Notes under the pieces: generated by a model | What the model was told of the DNA's origin: nothing | The model's input: only the letters and a program-made list of their open reading frames with translations | Databases searched by the model: none | Assembly: GCA_011526585.1 (NCBI GenBank) | Contig: WYBB01000052.1 | Span: 1 to 64,000, forward strand | Length of the DNA: 64,000 bases | Source: Deltaproteobacteria bacterium | Lineage (GTDB): Bacteria; Myxococcota_A; UBA9042; PHBI01 | Reading direction: 5' to 3' | Program-made: the position numbers and the translations under genes | In this document: piece after piece, positions 29,444-39,324 of the stretch | How positions within the stretch are numbered: position 1 is the stretch's first letter | Layout of the letters: every line of letters begins with the position of its first letter

Positions 29444-30184
29444 TCAGCCGGTGATGCCCTCCATGACGAGCATCACGAGGGACTGTACGACGCCGGCCGG
29501 GTTGTCGGCGAACATCTCGTCGCGCAGGTAGGCGATGAGCAGGCGCTCGACCGCGCCGACGACCGCGAGCGCGCTGACGGCCGCGGGGATCTTGCGCAAG
29601 AGGCCATGCTCGTGCGCGAACTCGGTGAGCCCGATCGTCTTGGCGGTGATGTCGCGGTTGAACTCCGCGATCGGCACGCGCGCCCCGACCGCCGGCGCGC
29701 GTGACTCCTGCAGCCACAAGAGCACGATCTGCTCGTGCGCCTGCACGCCCTGGAAGAGCTCCATCGCCAGCGTCATGAAGGCGGGCGTCAGCTCGCTCGT
29801 CGACTTCGCCGCGTGGATGCGCGTGTCACAGCGGGCGAAGGCCTCGCTGAAGGTCTCGGCCAGGGGCGCCACCAGCGCGGCGACGAGCTCGCGCTTGTCG
29901 GCGGCGTAGCGATAGAAGTTGCCCTTGGCGGTGCCGGCCGCGCGCGCGATCTCGTCGACGGTGACGTTTTCGACGCCGCGCTCGAGGAAGAGACCGATGG
30001 CGGCCTTGTGCAGTGCCTCGGTGCGCTCGCGCCGGTTGGTGTCGCGCTTGCCTCCGGCGCGCCCGGGGCGGCGTGTCGGCACGCGGGAGCTGCCGGGCGC
30101 GGCCGCGCGCACCTCGTCCGCCCCCTCGGCCCGAGCGCGTCCGTCGTTCTTGGCCGCCGATGATCGTGTCGCGGAGTTGGACAT
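29444..30184 (-). CDS. TetR/AcrR-family transcriptional regulator
   Basis: 246 residues. After a ~50-residue Arg/Ala/Pro-rich leader the DNA-binding helix-turn-helix is clear: A-A-I-G-L-F-L-E-R-G-V-E-N-V-T-V-D-E-I-A, then A-A-G-T-A-K-G-N-F-Y-R-Y. The C-terminal ligand domain is helical. The gene is divergent from the fatty-acid-hydroxylase-like gene across 76 bp that hold an imperfect palindrome (30202-30223), so it probably represses itself and that gene. The long basic leader is unusual for TetR proteins; a later start is possible, but no better RBS was seen. Confidence 0.92.
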   Translation of the reverse strand: MSNSATRSSAAKNDGRARAEGADEVRAAAPGSSRVPTRRPGRAGGKRDTNRRERTEALHKAAIGLFLERGVENVTVDEIARAAGTAKGNFYRYAADKRELVAALVAPLAETFSEAFARCDTRIHAAKSTSELTPAFMTLAMELFQGVQAHEQIVLLWLQESRAPAVGARVPIAEFNRDITAKTIGLTEFAHEHGLLRKIPAAVSALAVVGAVERLLIAYLRDEMFADNPAGVVQSLVMLVMEGITG

Positions 30185-30201
30185 TTTCAGCGGGCCTCGC
30201 T

Positions 30202-30223
30202 AATGTGTGACTTGTGGGTCATT
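30202..30223. promoter_or_regulatory. Candidate TetR operator
   Basis: AATG-n4-AC-n2-GT-n4-CATT, a 22-bp imperfect palindrome in the 76-bp divergent gap, 17 bp upstream of the TetR start and 37 bp upstream of the hydroxylase-like start. Length and place fit a TetR dimer site. Match to the regulator is inference. Confidence 0.4.
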
Positions 30224-30260
30224 CTTTTCCTGACAGCCCCACGTCGACGGAGGTGTGCAG

Positions 30261-30830
30261 ATGATCGGGATCCCTTTGGCGCTCGCCTGGTCGAGCGCCG
30301 GCGAATGGTGGATTCACAAGCACGTTCTGCACGGTCAGGGCAAGCGCCGTGAGAGCTTCTGGTCCTTCCACTGGCACGAGCATCATCGCAATGTTCGCAA
30401 GATGGGGCACTTGGACCCGACCTACGAGCGCCCGCTCATCGGCTGGCATTCGCAAGGCAAGGAGGCGCTCTCGCTGCTCGGGCTCGCCGCGGCGCACGCG
30501 CCGCTCCTGCCCATCGCGCCCTTCTTCACGCTGACGGTGTGGTGGCGCGTGCTGCACTACCACCGCGTGCACAAGAAGTCGCACCTGGACCCGGCGTGGG
30601 CGCGCGAGCACCTGCCCTGGCATTACGATCATCACATGGGCCCCGACCAGGACGCGAACTGGTGCGTGACGCACCCGTGGTTCGACGAGCTGATGGGCAC
30701 GCGCCAGCCCTACGCCGGCACCGCACGCGAGGCGCGCGACCACGACAAGCGCGCGGCGCTCGAGGCGCGCAAGGCGGCGCGCGCCGCCCGCCGCGAGGCG
30801 AGCGACGCGGTCGTCGAAGAGGCGGGGTGA
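30261..30830 (+). CDS. Sterol desaturase / fatty-acid hydroxylase-like membrane enzyme
   Basis: 189 residues. Four His clusters typical of the di-iron membrane hydroxylase/desaturase family are present: H-K-H-V-L-H, H-W-H-E-H-H, H-Y-H-R-V-H-K-K-S-H and H-Y-D-H-H. Two hydrophobic stretches lie between them. Members hydroxylate or desaturate sterols, carotenoids or fatty acids using O2. ATG 30261 has GGAGG about 7 bases upstream; a GTG at 30255 is less likely. The last ~35 residues are Arg/Ala/Glu-rich. It is divergent from the TetR gene, so it is probably under its control. Confidence 0.85.
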   Translation: MIGIPLALAWSSAGEWWIHKHVLHGQGKRRESFWSFHWHEHHRNVRKMGHLDPTYERPLIGWHSQGKEALSLLGLAAAHAPLLPIAPFFTLTVWWRVLHYHRVHKKSHLDPAWAREHLPWHYDHHMGPDQDANWCVTHPWFDELMGTRQPYAGTAREARDHDKRAALEARKAARAARREASDAVVEEAG

Positions 30831-30866
30831 CGGGTTCGGGCACGTCGCCATCGAGCCGCAGGCCGA

Positions 30867-31817
30867 TCAGAACGACGCGAGCAGCTCGAGCGCGCCGAGC
30901 ACGCTCGTGTCCTCCCCATCTGGGAAGTCGGCGCGCACTTCGGCGATGAGGTCGAAGCCCTTGGTGAGGTTGAGGAGCCCGGCGAGCGTCGCCGAGGCGC
31001 CCTTGTAGGCGCCGGCGGTGATCTCGCGGTCGAGGTAGTCGCCGCGCAGCGTGAGCGAGAACGCGTCGGTGAAGGCGTAGTTCATCGCCAGGAGCGCGCC
31101 GATCGAGGTCGCGTCGCCCTGGCTGCCGTAGTTGAGCTGGGCGCCGAGCTTGAAAGCGCCGAAGGCGAGCGCGAGATCGAGGTCGAGCATCAGCATCGGA
31201 TCGGCCTCGGCCAGCGCGCCGTAGGTCGCCGAGACGCCGACGGTGCCGGCGTCGCCGAGCGCCTGCTGGATGCGCCCGCCGAGGCTCGCGCGCTTGTAGG
31301 TCGCGGGCTCGTCCCAGCCGTTGCTGACCCAGATCTGCGCCTGGGTCGTCTCGCCGGCCCAGCCGAAGGCGAGCCCGGTGAGGTTGGCCGGCGTCGCCAG
31401 CGAGAAGAGGAGGCCGTAGGACCACTGCCAGAGCCCGGTCGGATCGATGACCTCGAAGCCGATCGGCGCGTTCCACTTGCCGACGCGCACGAAGAACTCG
31501 CTCTCGCAGATCGCGTAGCGCGCGAAGGCCTGCTCGACGATCCCGTCGAAGCTGATGTCGCCCGAGGCGGGGAAGAACTGCAGGTCGGCGCGCAGCTCGA
31601 GGCCGGCGCCGACCGCGACGTCGAAGTCGAGCTCGAGCTGGTCGAGGCCGATCAAGAGCCCGTTGGCGTCGCGGGTCTCTTCGGGGGTGAACGTGTAGCT
31701 GAGCGAGCTGTCGATGAAGCCGGAGAGCTCGACCGTCGGGCCGCCCTCGTCGGCGTGGGCCAGGGTGGTGGTCGTCACCAGCGCGAGCACGCCGGCGTAG
31801 GGGAAGAAAACACGCAT
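30867..31817 (-). CDS. Porin-like outer-membrane beta-barrel protein
   Basis: 316 residues. A signal peptide (ending near A-H-A-D) is followed by alternating beta strands with Gly/Asp turns, and the C-terminal residue is Phe as in outer-membrane barrels. It shows E-L-S-G-F-I-D-S-S-L-S-Y-T-F at the mature N-terminus and F-F-V-R-V-G-K-W-N-A-P-I-G in the middle, as in putative beta-barrel porin-2 (BBP2)-type proteins. Start ATG 31817 has GGAGGTGTC upstream. Substrate unknown. It converges with the hydroxylase-like gene (36 bp) and is separated from the downstream-lying kinase by 170 bp that hold the dispersed repeat. Confidence 0.78.
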   Translation of the reverse strand: MRVFFPYAGVLALVTTTTLAHADEGGPTVELSGFIDSSLSYTFTPEETRDANGLLIGLDQLELDFDVAVGAGLELRADLQFFPASGDISFDGIVEQAFARYAICESEFFVRVGKWNAPIGFEVIDPTGLWQWSYGLLFSLATPANLTGLAFGWAGETTQAQIWVSNGWDEPATYKRASLGGRIQQALGDAGTVGVSATYGALAEADPMLMLDLDLALAFGAFKLGAQLNYGSQGDATSIGALLAMNYAFTDAFSLTLRGDYLDREITAGAYKGASATLAGLLNLTKGFDLIAEVRADFPDGEDTSVLGALELLASF

Positions 31818-31939
31818 GACACCTCCGTGCGCGGAGGTGGTGTCCTCCACGCTCGGGGGCAGCCTAGCGGCCGTTCTTTGCGCGCGTGTTTCGCGACTGA
31901 CGCACCGCGTCATCGTCGGAAACGCGACCGAAACAAGCC

Positions 31940-31971
31940 GACCGACCGACGCCGCGGACGCCCGCCGGAGC
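31940..31971 (+). repeat. Dispersed 32-bp repeat, copy B
   Basis: Same 32-bp sequence as 29393-29424 apart from two bases. It is in the gap between the porin-like and kinase genes, just past the kinase stop (minus strand). Confidence 0.6.
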
Positions 31972-31987
31972 GGCCACTCCAGCCATT

Positions 31988-32962
<975 letters not shown>

Positions 32963-33129
32963 CACGACCTCAACACGAAAACACCTCGGCTCGCGGGGCA
33001 GGAACCGTCCACCGCGATTGACCCGAGGATGAATGAGCCGTCCGAAACGCGCAACCATCCTTGCGTCCCCAGGGGCGTCGCCGACCACGGCGCATGGAAG
33101 ACACGGCCGTGACGGCCGTCGCCAGGGTG

Positions 33130-36100
33130 TCACGGCATGAAGAACCAGGCCTCGTTGGTGGCCCACGAGTCGCGCGCGTAGAGGTTGAAGTCGCGCGTGC
33201 TGAAGGCATCGATGTCGAAGTCGCGGTTGAGCACGCGCAGGACCTCGAGGCGGTAGCGCCCGGACGGCAGCGGCGCGAGCCCGGCCGCGGCCTGCAGATC
33301 GGGCAGGCGCGCGACCCGCTCGGCGCCATCGACGATGAGCGTCCACACCGGGATCGAGCCGTCGGGCGTGAGCATCAGGCGCGTGTACTGGTTTTCCGGA
33401 CCACCGCCCCAGGTCCAGGCGAAGCCGAGCGACTCGAGGTTGGCCTCGTGCACCGGCGCGGTCACGATGGGGAAGTGCAGGAACGGCCCGAGGATGAAGG
33501 CCGCGCTGCCGACGACGCGCGCGCTGCCCTGGGTGATGATCACGCCGTGCGCGCGCGAGCGGTAGTCGGGGATCGTCTCGCGCACGAGCGCGTCGAGCGC
33601 CTCGCCGCGGAGCGCGACCCCGTAGTCGCCGACGATCACGAGCGTGCCGTCGGCGTCCTCGGCGAGCGCCATCAAGTCGACCGCGGTCGGGACCTCGACG
33701 GCGCTGAGCGACTCGGGATCGGGCCCGCTGAAGAGGGTCCCGCCATCGCCGACCAGCACCAGCTCGCCCGAGCGGCGCAGGAGCCCGCCGCGGAGCGTCG
33801 CTTCGCTCGGCAGCGCGATCGCCGTCCAGGTGGACCCGGCGCCGCCGTCCGAGACGAAGATCCGCCCGCTCGAGAGCGCGACGAGCCGACCGTCGGCCGC
33901 GCGCAGGAGCCCACGCACGCCCTGCACCGCCGGCGCGCCGGCGATCTGCCACTGGCCGCTCGCTCGATCGTAGCGCCTGAGGCGGATCGCGCCTGCCGCC
34001 CAGATCGCGTCGGGCTCGGCCAGGACCGCCGCGTAGTCGTCCTCGGGCGCGTCGACCGAGCCCCAGCGCAGGCCATCCCAGTGGCGCACGGCGCCGTCGT
34101 CGCCGACCGCCCAGACGTCCTCGCCGCCGACGCCGCTGATGGCGCGCAGCGCCTCGTCGGTGAAGCTCGTCTGCTCCGTCCAGCCGGCCCCGTTGAAGAG
34201 GAGGATGGTGCCCGCCTCGCCGACCGCCCACGCGCGCACGCCGCCCGTTGCGGCCTCGGCGTCGGAGACCGCCCAGATCCCGTAGAGATCGCGCTCGATC
34301 TGCGCGCCCTCCAGGCGCCAGCCCGAGGCGCCGCCAGCGCCCACCGAGTCGCGCACCGGCAGCCGATCCTCGACGATCGACTGCACGTTCTGCACGAGGT
34401 TGTAGCTGCGCGGCTGGTAGCCGGACGCGCCCGCGGGCGCGAGCGTCGTATAGAGGAAGTAGTGGGCGTTGTAGAGTGCATGCGAGAGCGAGGAGAGCTG
34501 GCGCGGCGCGACGTAGGTGTGATCGCCGACGTCGACGAGCGCGCGCGAGAACGGGATGACGCCGTCGGGCCCGAGATCGAGGCTGATGGCGACGTTGGGC
34601 GGCATGAGCCCGGTCGGCCAGGTCGGCGGGTCCTGCAGGCGCAGGCGGAAGCTGCGGCGCAAGGGGTGCGAGAGCTCGACGGCGATGCCGCTGATGTTGC
34701 CGCCGGGCGGCGCGAAGAAGTGGCGCACGACGCCCATGACCGTCGGCGTGAAGACCCCCGTCTGTTCGTCCTGGTAGCCGCCGAAGCAGTAGATCGCCAG
34801 CTCGCCCAAGCGGCGTGAGTCCAGGGTCCAGGCACCGGCCTCGTCGACCCAGCCGCTCGCCTGGATCGGGTATTCGTAGCCGAAGAGGCTCGGCGAGGAG
34901 ATGTTGCAGTAGGCGCGCTTGATGCCGGGCGAAGGCAGGCAGTGCGCGCCCTTGAAGGTGCCGGCGCAGGCGTAGCCGGGCTGGCAATCGACGTCGCTCT
35001 GGCAGCTCTGTACGCAGTGCGGGCCCTGATCGCCGACCTCGAGGCAGGAGAAACCCGCGGCGCCATCGCAGCCGCCGTCGAGCGCGGCCGGCTCGCAGGC
35101 GGCGCAGTGCAGGGTCTCGGCGATCGCCTTGGCCTCGCAGCTCGCGGGCGGGGCGACCACGTACTTGTCGAGTCCGAAGACCCTGCCCGAGAGCGTGGCG
35201 TTGGGCAGCGGCGTGACCGGGTTGCCGCCGCCGCCCGGGGTCGGAGGTGTCGGGTTCTGCGCGAGCAGCACGGTGACGTTGGTCGCGTCGAAGACGAGCA
35301 CCGAGTAGGCGGTGAAGCCCTCGCGGCTGGCGGTGACCTCGACCGGGCCGTAGAGGCCGGGCCCGGAGATCGTCACCTGGCCGTTGTCGTCGGTGATGCC
35401 GCGCCAGGGGCCGGCGGGATCGCTGCCGACCAGCACGAAGGCGCCGGCGACCGGCCCGTAGCCGCCCGAGCCCCAGACGGTCACGTTGAGCGTCTCGTCG
35501 ATCGGGCCGCCGCGCGTACCGCCGGAGCCGCTGCGCGGATCGTAGACGACCAGCGCGCCCTTCAGGGGGGCGACGCGATCGCCGTCGCGCACCTCGGCGT
35601 CGTGCACGCCGACCTCGAGGCGCGGGCTCCTCACGGCGAGCTCGGCCGAGGAGATGCGCGCGATCGGCGCGCAGGGCACGCCGCCGATCAGGACCTCGGC
35701 GCCTTCGGAGAAGCCCTCGCCGAAGACGCGCAGCCAGGTGCCGCCGGAGCGCGCGGCCGAGCTCGGCGCGACGAGGTCGAGCGCGAGCGCCTCGGAGGTG
35801 TAGTCGAAGGCGTCGGGCAGGCGCGCCTCGACGCCGGAGCCGCGCACGATCACGTCGGCGCGCCCGGGCACGCCCGGGGGCGTGACGGCGGTGATCGTCG
35901 TCTCGTCGACGACGACGACCCCGGTCGCGATCCCGACGCCGATCTGCACGCTCACGCCCGGCGAGAAGCCGCGACCCGTGATGGTGACCGGCGTGCCGCC
36001 GGCGCGTGAACCGACCGCGGGTGAGACCGCGGAGACCGCGATGGGCGGGGCCGGCCGATAGGTGAAGAGCCCGGCCGCGACCCAGCCGGCCGCGGCGCTG

Positions 36101-37347
36101 CGCACCTCGACCGCGACCGGGTTGGCGACGGAGGGGTCGCCGCCGGTCGGTGGCACGTCGGGCTCGCCGGCGGGCTCGGGCACGATGACGACGAGGCGCT
36201 GTCGCTCGGCGTCGACCGACGCAATCTCGGCGGGCACCTCTCCGAAGCGCACCTCGAGGCCACCATAGACGAGGCCGCTACAGGCGAGCTCGACGCGATC
36301 GCCGACCTCGCCGAGCGCGGGCACGAGGTGCGAGCAGGCGAGCGCGAGCGGATCGGGCGGCGCCTCGAGATCGTGATAGGCGAAGGCGTCGCGAAGGATG
36401 GAGGCCCCCCAGGCGGTGACGAGCTGAACGTCGACCAGTGCGCGGCCCGACTGTAATTCTTCATTATATTCAGGGGATTTGACGACGACCCGGGCGCCGT
36501 CGCGGCGCACGCTGACGACCTCGGCCGGCGCGTCGCCGAAGCGCACGAGCGAGTCCGGTCCAAGGCCACTGCCTTCGAGCACGACCTCGCTGCCGCCGGC
36601 GCTCGGGCCGGCGATCGGGGTGAGCCGCGTGAGCGTCGGGGGACCGACGAAGGAGAAGCCGTCGTCGAGGAGGCCGGTACCGTTGACGCCGACGACGTGC
36701 ACGTCGGCCGGGCCGAAGCGACCGGGAGGCGCGCGGCCGGTCAGGGTCTCGGCGTCGATGCGGCGCTGATCGAGCGCGGGCCGACCGCCGACGAAGAAGC
36801 GCGTGTCGGGTGTGAAGCCGCGGCCGCGCACGACGAGCGGCACGCCGCCGTCGAGCGGTCCCTCGACAGGCTCGACCACGCTGACGACGATCGTCTCGAA
36901 GAAGCGGAACGACAGCGGCAGGAGCCCTGGCACCTCGGCGTCGGCGTGCGCGGCGACGATGTCGACGAGGCCCGACTCGCGCGGCGGCAGGCGCACGATG
37001 GCGGTCGTGTGGTTGATGACGAAGACCTCGGGCGCCGGGGCGTCGCCGAAGAAGACCTCGAGCCCGTCGCGAAAGCCGCTGCCGCTCAGCATGACGTCGA
37101 CGCCACCCTGCGTCGGGCCTTCGTCGGGCTCGACGGCGGTGACGGTCACGACGTCGGGGTCGAAGCCTGGGTCGGTCGGGTCGGTGGGGTCTGTCGGGTC
37201 TGTGGGATCGGTGGGGTCGCTCGGATCGGGCGCGTCGGGGAAGCCGGGCGTGCTCGGCTCGGGTGCGAGCGGCGGCGGCTCGGGACGCAGGAGGTCGTCA
37301 CAGCCGAGGAGGCCGACGGTCGTCATCAGGATCGCGATCGCTTTCAT
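33130..37347 (-). CDS. Giant IPT/TIG-repeat lipoprotein
   Basis: 1405 residues. The signal ends in lipobox L-L-G-C (Cys16); a Pro/Thr/Asp linker (41-60) is followed by about six IPT/TIG Ig-like domains, each with a G-P-x-x-G-G-x-x-V-x-x-x-G-x-G-F-type motif (for example G-P-S-A-G-G-S-E-V-V-L-E-G-S-G-L). Next come a carboxypeptidase-regulatory-like segment (G-I-T-D-D-N-G-Q-V-T), a Cys-rich block with C-x-x-C pairs (about 760-840), and a long C-terminal part with W-A-V-G-E/D-x-G repeats resembling a beta-propeller. Probably surface-anchored. Binding partners are unknown. It precedes a kinase gene on the same strand. Confidence 0.82.
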   Translation of the reverse strand: MKAIAILMTTVGLLGCDDLLRPEPPPLAPEPSTPGFPDAPDPSDPTDPTDPTDPTDPTDPGFDPDVVTVTAVEPDEGPTQGGVDVMLSGSGFRDGLEVFFGDAPAPEVFVINHTTAIVRLPPRESGLVDIVAAHADAEVPGLLPLSFRFFETIVVSVVEPVEGPLDGGVPLVVRGRGFTPDTRFFVGGRPALDQRRIDAETLTGRAPPGRFGPADVHVVGVNGTGLLDDGFSFVGPPTLTRLTPIAGPSAGGSEVVLEGSGLGPDSLVRFGDAPAEVVSVRRDGARVVVKSPEYNEELQSGRALVDVQLVTAWGASILRDAFAYHDLEAPPDPLALACSHLVPALGEVGDRVELACSGLVYGGLEVRFGEVPAEIASVDAERQRLVVIVPEPAGEPDVPPTGGDPSVANPVAVEVRSAAAGWVAAGLFTYRPAPPIAVSAVSPAVGSRAGGTPVTITGRGFSPGVSVQIGVGIATGVVVVDETTITAVTPPGVPGRADVIVRGSGVEARLPDAFDYTSEALALDLVAPSSAARSGGTWLRVFGEGFSEGAEVLIGGVPCAPIARISSAELAVRSPRLEVGVHDAEVRDGDRVAPLKGALVVYDPRSGSGGTRGGPIDETLNVTVWGSGGYGPVAGAFVLVGSDPAGPWRGITDDNGQVTISGPGLYGPVEVTASREGFTAYSVLVFDATNVTVLLAQNPTPPTPGGGGNPVTPLPNATLSGRVFGLDKYVVAPPASCEAKAIAETLHCAACEPAALDGGCDGAAGFSCLEVGDQGPHCVQSCQSDVDCQPGYACAGTFKGAHCLPSPGIKRAYCNISSPSLFGYEYPIQASGWVDEAGAWTLDSRRLGELAIYCFGGYQDEQTGVFTPTVMGVVRHFFAPPGGNISGIAVELSHPLRRSFRLRLQDPPTWPTGLMPPNVAISLDLGPDGVIPFSRALVDVGDHTYVAPRQLSSLSHALYNAHYFLYTTLAPAGASGYQPRSYNLVQNVQSIVEDRLPVRDSVGAGGASGWRLEGAQIERDLYGIWAVSDAEAATGGVRAWAVGEAGTILLFNGAGWTEQTSFTDEALRAISGVGGEDVWAVGDDGAVRHWDGLRWGSVDAPEDDYAAVLAEPDAIWAAGAIRLRRYDRASGQWQIAGAPAVQGVRGLLRAADGRLVALSSGRIFVSDGGAGSTWTAIALPSEATLRGGLLRRSGELVLVGDGGTLFSGPDPESLSAVEVPTAVDLMALAEDADGTLVIVGDYGVALRGEALDALVRETIPDYRSRAHGVIITQGSARVVGSAAFILGPFLHFPIVTAPVHEANLESLGFAWTWGGGPENQYTRLMLTPDGSIPVWTLIVDGAERVARLPDLQAAAGLAPLPSGRYRLEVLRVLNRDFDIDAFSTRDFNLYARDSWATNEAWFFMP
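37168..37227 (-). repeat. D-P-T tandem coding repeat
   Basis: The linker after the lipidated Cys reads D-P-S then D-P-T five times, then D-P, a 9-base unit in the DNA (GGGTCGGTC-like, plus strand). It is a likely slippage site and spacer between membrane anchor and first Ig-like domain. Confidence 0.8.
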
Positions 37348-37422
37348 CGGCTCCCCGGTCAGGCCTACGGATGTGCGCTCGCCGCCGAGCAGAGGGCATC
37401 ATCGAAACCGCGCCCACCCATG

Positions 37423-38445
37423 TCAATCACCGGGAGCCGCCGGTCGCGGATCGCTGGGCGGATCGGTGGGCGGATCGGCGGCGCCGGGCACGCCGACGCG
37501 CGCGGCCCAGGCGCGCCACGGCCCGGCACCCTCGAAGCTCGCGCCGGTGATCTCGCCGAGCGCCGCGTTGGCGAGCTTGCGGATGGTCGGGTTCCGGTCG
37601 TCGAGCTTGTCGATGATCGGCATGATGGCGCCGCTGTCCTTGAGGCGGCCTGCGACGGCGAGCGCGCTGGCGACGACGAAGCGGTTGTCGGTCGCGAGCG
37701 CGTTGCGCACGCCGGGCAGCGCCTCGGTCAGGCGCGCGTGGCCGACGATGTTGACGAGCACGTCGAGGATCGGCGCGGGCACGGACAGGACCTGCGCGCG
37801 TGTCTGCGGCACGAGCGCACGCAGGGTCTCGCGGTGGGCCCTGGCGCGCTCTGGGTCGACGCGCGCGAGCGCGAACTCGAGCGCGGCGCGGAAGCCGAGG
37901 TCGCCGCCGGCGCCCGGCTCGTTGTCGGGCAGCGCGGCGAGGCGCTGCAGCTCCGCCCGGGCGGCGGGCGGGGCGCGCTGGCCGAGGTGGCCGAGCCCGA
38001 TCGCCGCCGCAACGCGGATGTCCCACCGCCGATCGGAGAGCAGCGCGACGAGCGGCTCCGCAGCGCGCGCGTCGTCGAGCTGGCCGAGCGCCTCGGTCAG
38101 GACGATCGTCCAGTGGCCGTCGCCCCGGTCGGGGCGAGCGAGCGCCTCGGCGGCGGGCGCGATGAGCTCGGGCCCGTACTGGAAGAGCGCGACCAGACCC
38201 GGGCAACCGGTCACGCGGTTGCACGCGTGGCGATCGCGGATCACGTCGATCGCCGCGTGGATCTCCTCATGACGAGGGCCCTTGTCGGCGGCGGGCGGCG
38301 GGGTGGGTGCCGGCGGGGTGGGCGCGGGCGGGCTCGGCGTGGCGGCGGGGGGCGGTTCCTCGCGCGCGCAGGAGGCTCCCGCGAAGGCCGCGACCGGAGC
38401 GAGGGTGGCGATGAAGGCGAAGGCGGAGAGACGATCAGTCGGCAC
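37423..38445 (-). CDS. HEAT-repeat lipoprotein
   Basis: 340 residues. GTG 38445 overlaps the Cys-rich lipoprotein stop by 11 bp. The leader has lipobox G-A-S-C near residue 25, followed by a Pro/Ala/Thr linker, then helical pairs of HEAT/PBS-lyase type: W-D-I-R-V-A-A-A-I-G-L-G-H-L-G, R-F-V-V-A-S-A-L-A-V-A-G-R-L-K-D and P-T-I-R-K-L-A-N-A-A-L-G. Such solenoids usually serve protein-protein contacts. Two Cys (H-A-C-N-R, G-C-P-G) may form a disulfide. Partner unknown; it may act with the Cys-rich lipoprotein. Confidence 0.75.
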   Translation of the reverse strand: MPTDRLSAFAFIATLAPVAAFAGASCAREEPPPAATPSPPAPTPPAPTPPPAADKGPRHEEIHAAIDVIRDRHACNRVTGCPGLVALFQYGPELIAPAAEALARPDRGDGHWTIVLTEALGQLDDARAAEPLVALLSDRRWDIRVAAAIGLGHLGQRAPPAARAELQRLAALPDNEPGAGGDLGFRAALEFALARVDPERARAHRETLRALVPQTRAQVLSVPAPILDVLVNIVGHARLTEALPGVRNALATDNRFVVASALAVAGRLKDSGAIMPIIDKLDDRNPTIRKLANAALGEITGASFEGAGPWRAWAARVGVPGAADPPTDPPSDPRPAAPGD

Positions 38446-39208
38446 AGGACCCCGCGACGTAGAGAGCGCCGGGCGTCGCGCCGCCGCCGTCGGGCAGCCA
38501 CAGGCCCCAGATGCGATAGCGGCGCCCCGGTTGGAGCGGCGCGCAGGTGAACCCACAGTTGCTGCCCGCGCAAGAGAGCGTCTCGGTGCGCAGCGGCACT
38601 TCGAGCGGCCCGGCGCCGGGCTCGGCGACGTCGAGCGCATAGGAGCCGGTGCAGCGCTGGCAGCAGGGGTTGTCGGCGCTGCAGCGGCGGCCATCGCAGA
38701 GCGGCTCGACGACGACGACGCCCTCGAGCTTGACCGCCGCCGGGCCGAGCTCGAAGAGGCGATGGCCCTGCAGGACGTCGTCGCGTGAGCAGGTCTCGAG
38801 CGGCGCGGGGATCGACCAGTCCCCGAGGCGACAGACGCCTTCGTCGGCGGGCAGGGGCCAGCTGCGCGAAGACACGCAGGTGTAGCCGTCCGCACAGGGC
38901 TCGTAGGCACCGCAGCTCTCGCCCCAGTCGGGGCAATGCTCGGGCGCGTAGATCGGGTCGCAGCACAGATCGGTGCGCACGCCGTGCTCGCAGTGCCAGA
39001 CGCCCTCCTCGCACCGGGCGCGCGCCAGGTACGCTCGCGCGCTGCAGCCCATGACACAGGCCGGCGCCTCGCCCTCGCAGCCGAACGCGGCGACGACCCC
39101 GCCCGGCGGACCGGTCTCGCCCGAGCCGGGCGCGACACAGCCCAGCGCGACGCCGAACGCGAGGCACGCGGCGGGCGCGAAGGAGCCAGGGCGGACGAGG
39201 GCCAACAT
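38435..39208 (-). CDS. Cys-rich lipoprotein
   Basis: 257 residues with a signal ending in lipobox A-L-G-C (Cys24) and about 25 Cys in the mature part, many as C-C or C-x-C pairs (R-T-D-L-C-C-D, N-P-C-C-Q-R-C). An oxidising, extracytoplasmic location with many disulfides is therefore likely. The family is not recognised. The start is divergent from the fxsA gene, and the stop overlaps the HEAT-repeat gene start, so the two are translationally coupled. Confidence 0.72.
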   Translation of the reverse strand: MLALVRPGSFAPAACLAFGVALGCVAPGSGETGPPGGVVAAFGCEGEAPACVMGCSARAYLARARCEEGVWHCEHGVRTDLCCDPIYAPEHCPDWGESCGAYEPCADGYTCVSSRSWPLPADEGVCRLGDWSIPAPLETCSRDDVLQGHRLFELGPAAVKLEGVVVVEPLCDGRRCSADNPCCQRCTGSYALDVAEPGAGPLEVPLRTETLSCAGSNCGFTCAPLQPGRRYRIWGLWLPDGGGATPGALYVAGSCAD

Positions 39209-39324
39209 CGCTCATGAGTATGCGATCGCTTCGCCGCCGATGCCACCCCCGGACGGGTTCGAGCGGCCGAACGCGCGCGCACGCCGCGCTTGCTCGTTCC
39301 ACACGCCGTGCCTACGCTCGGCAC

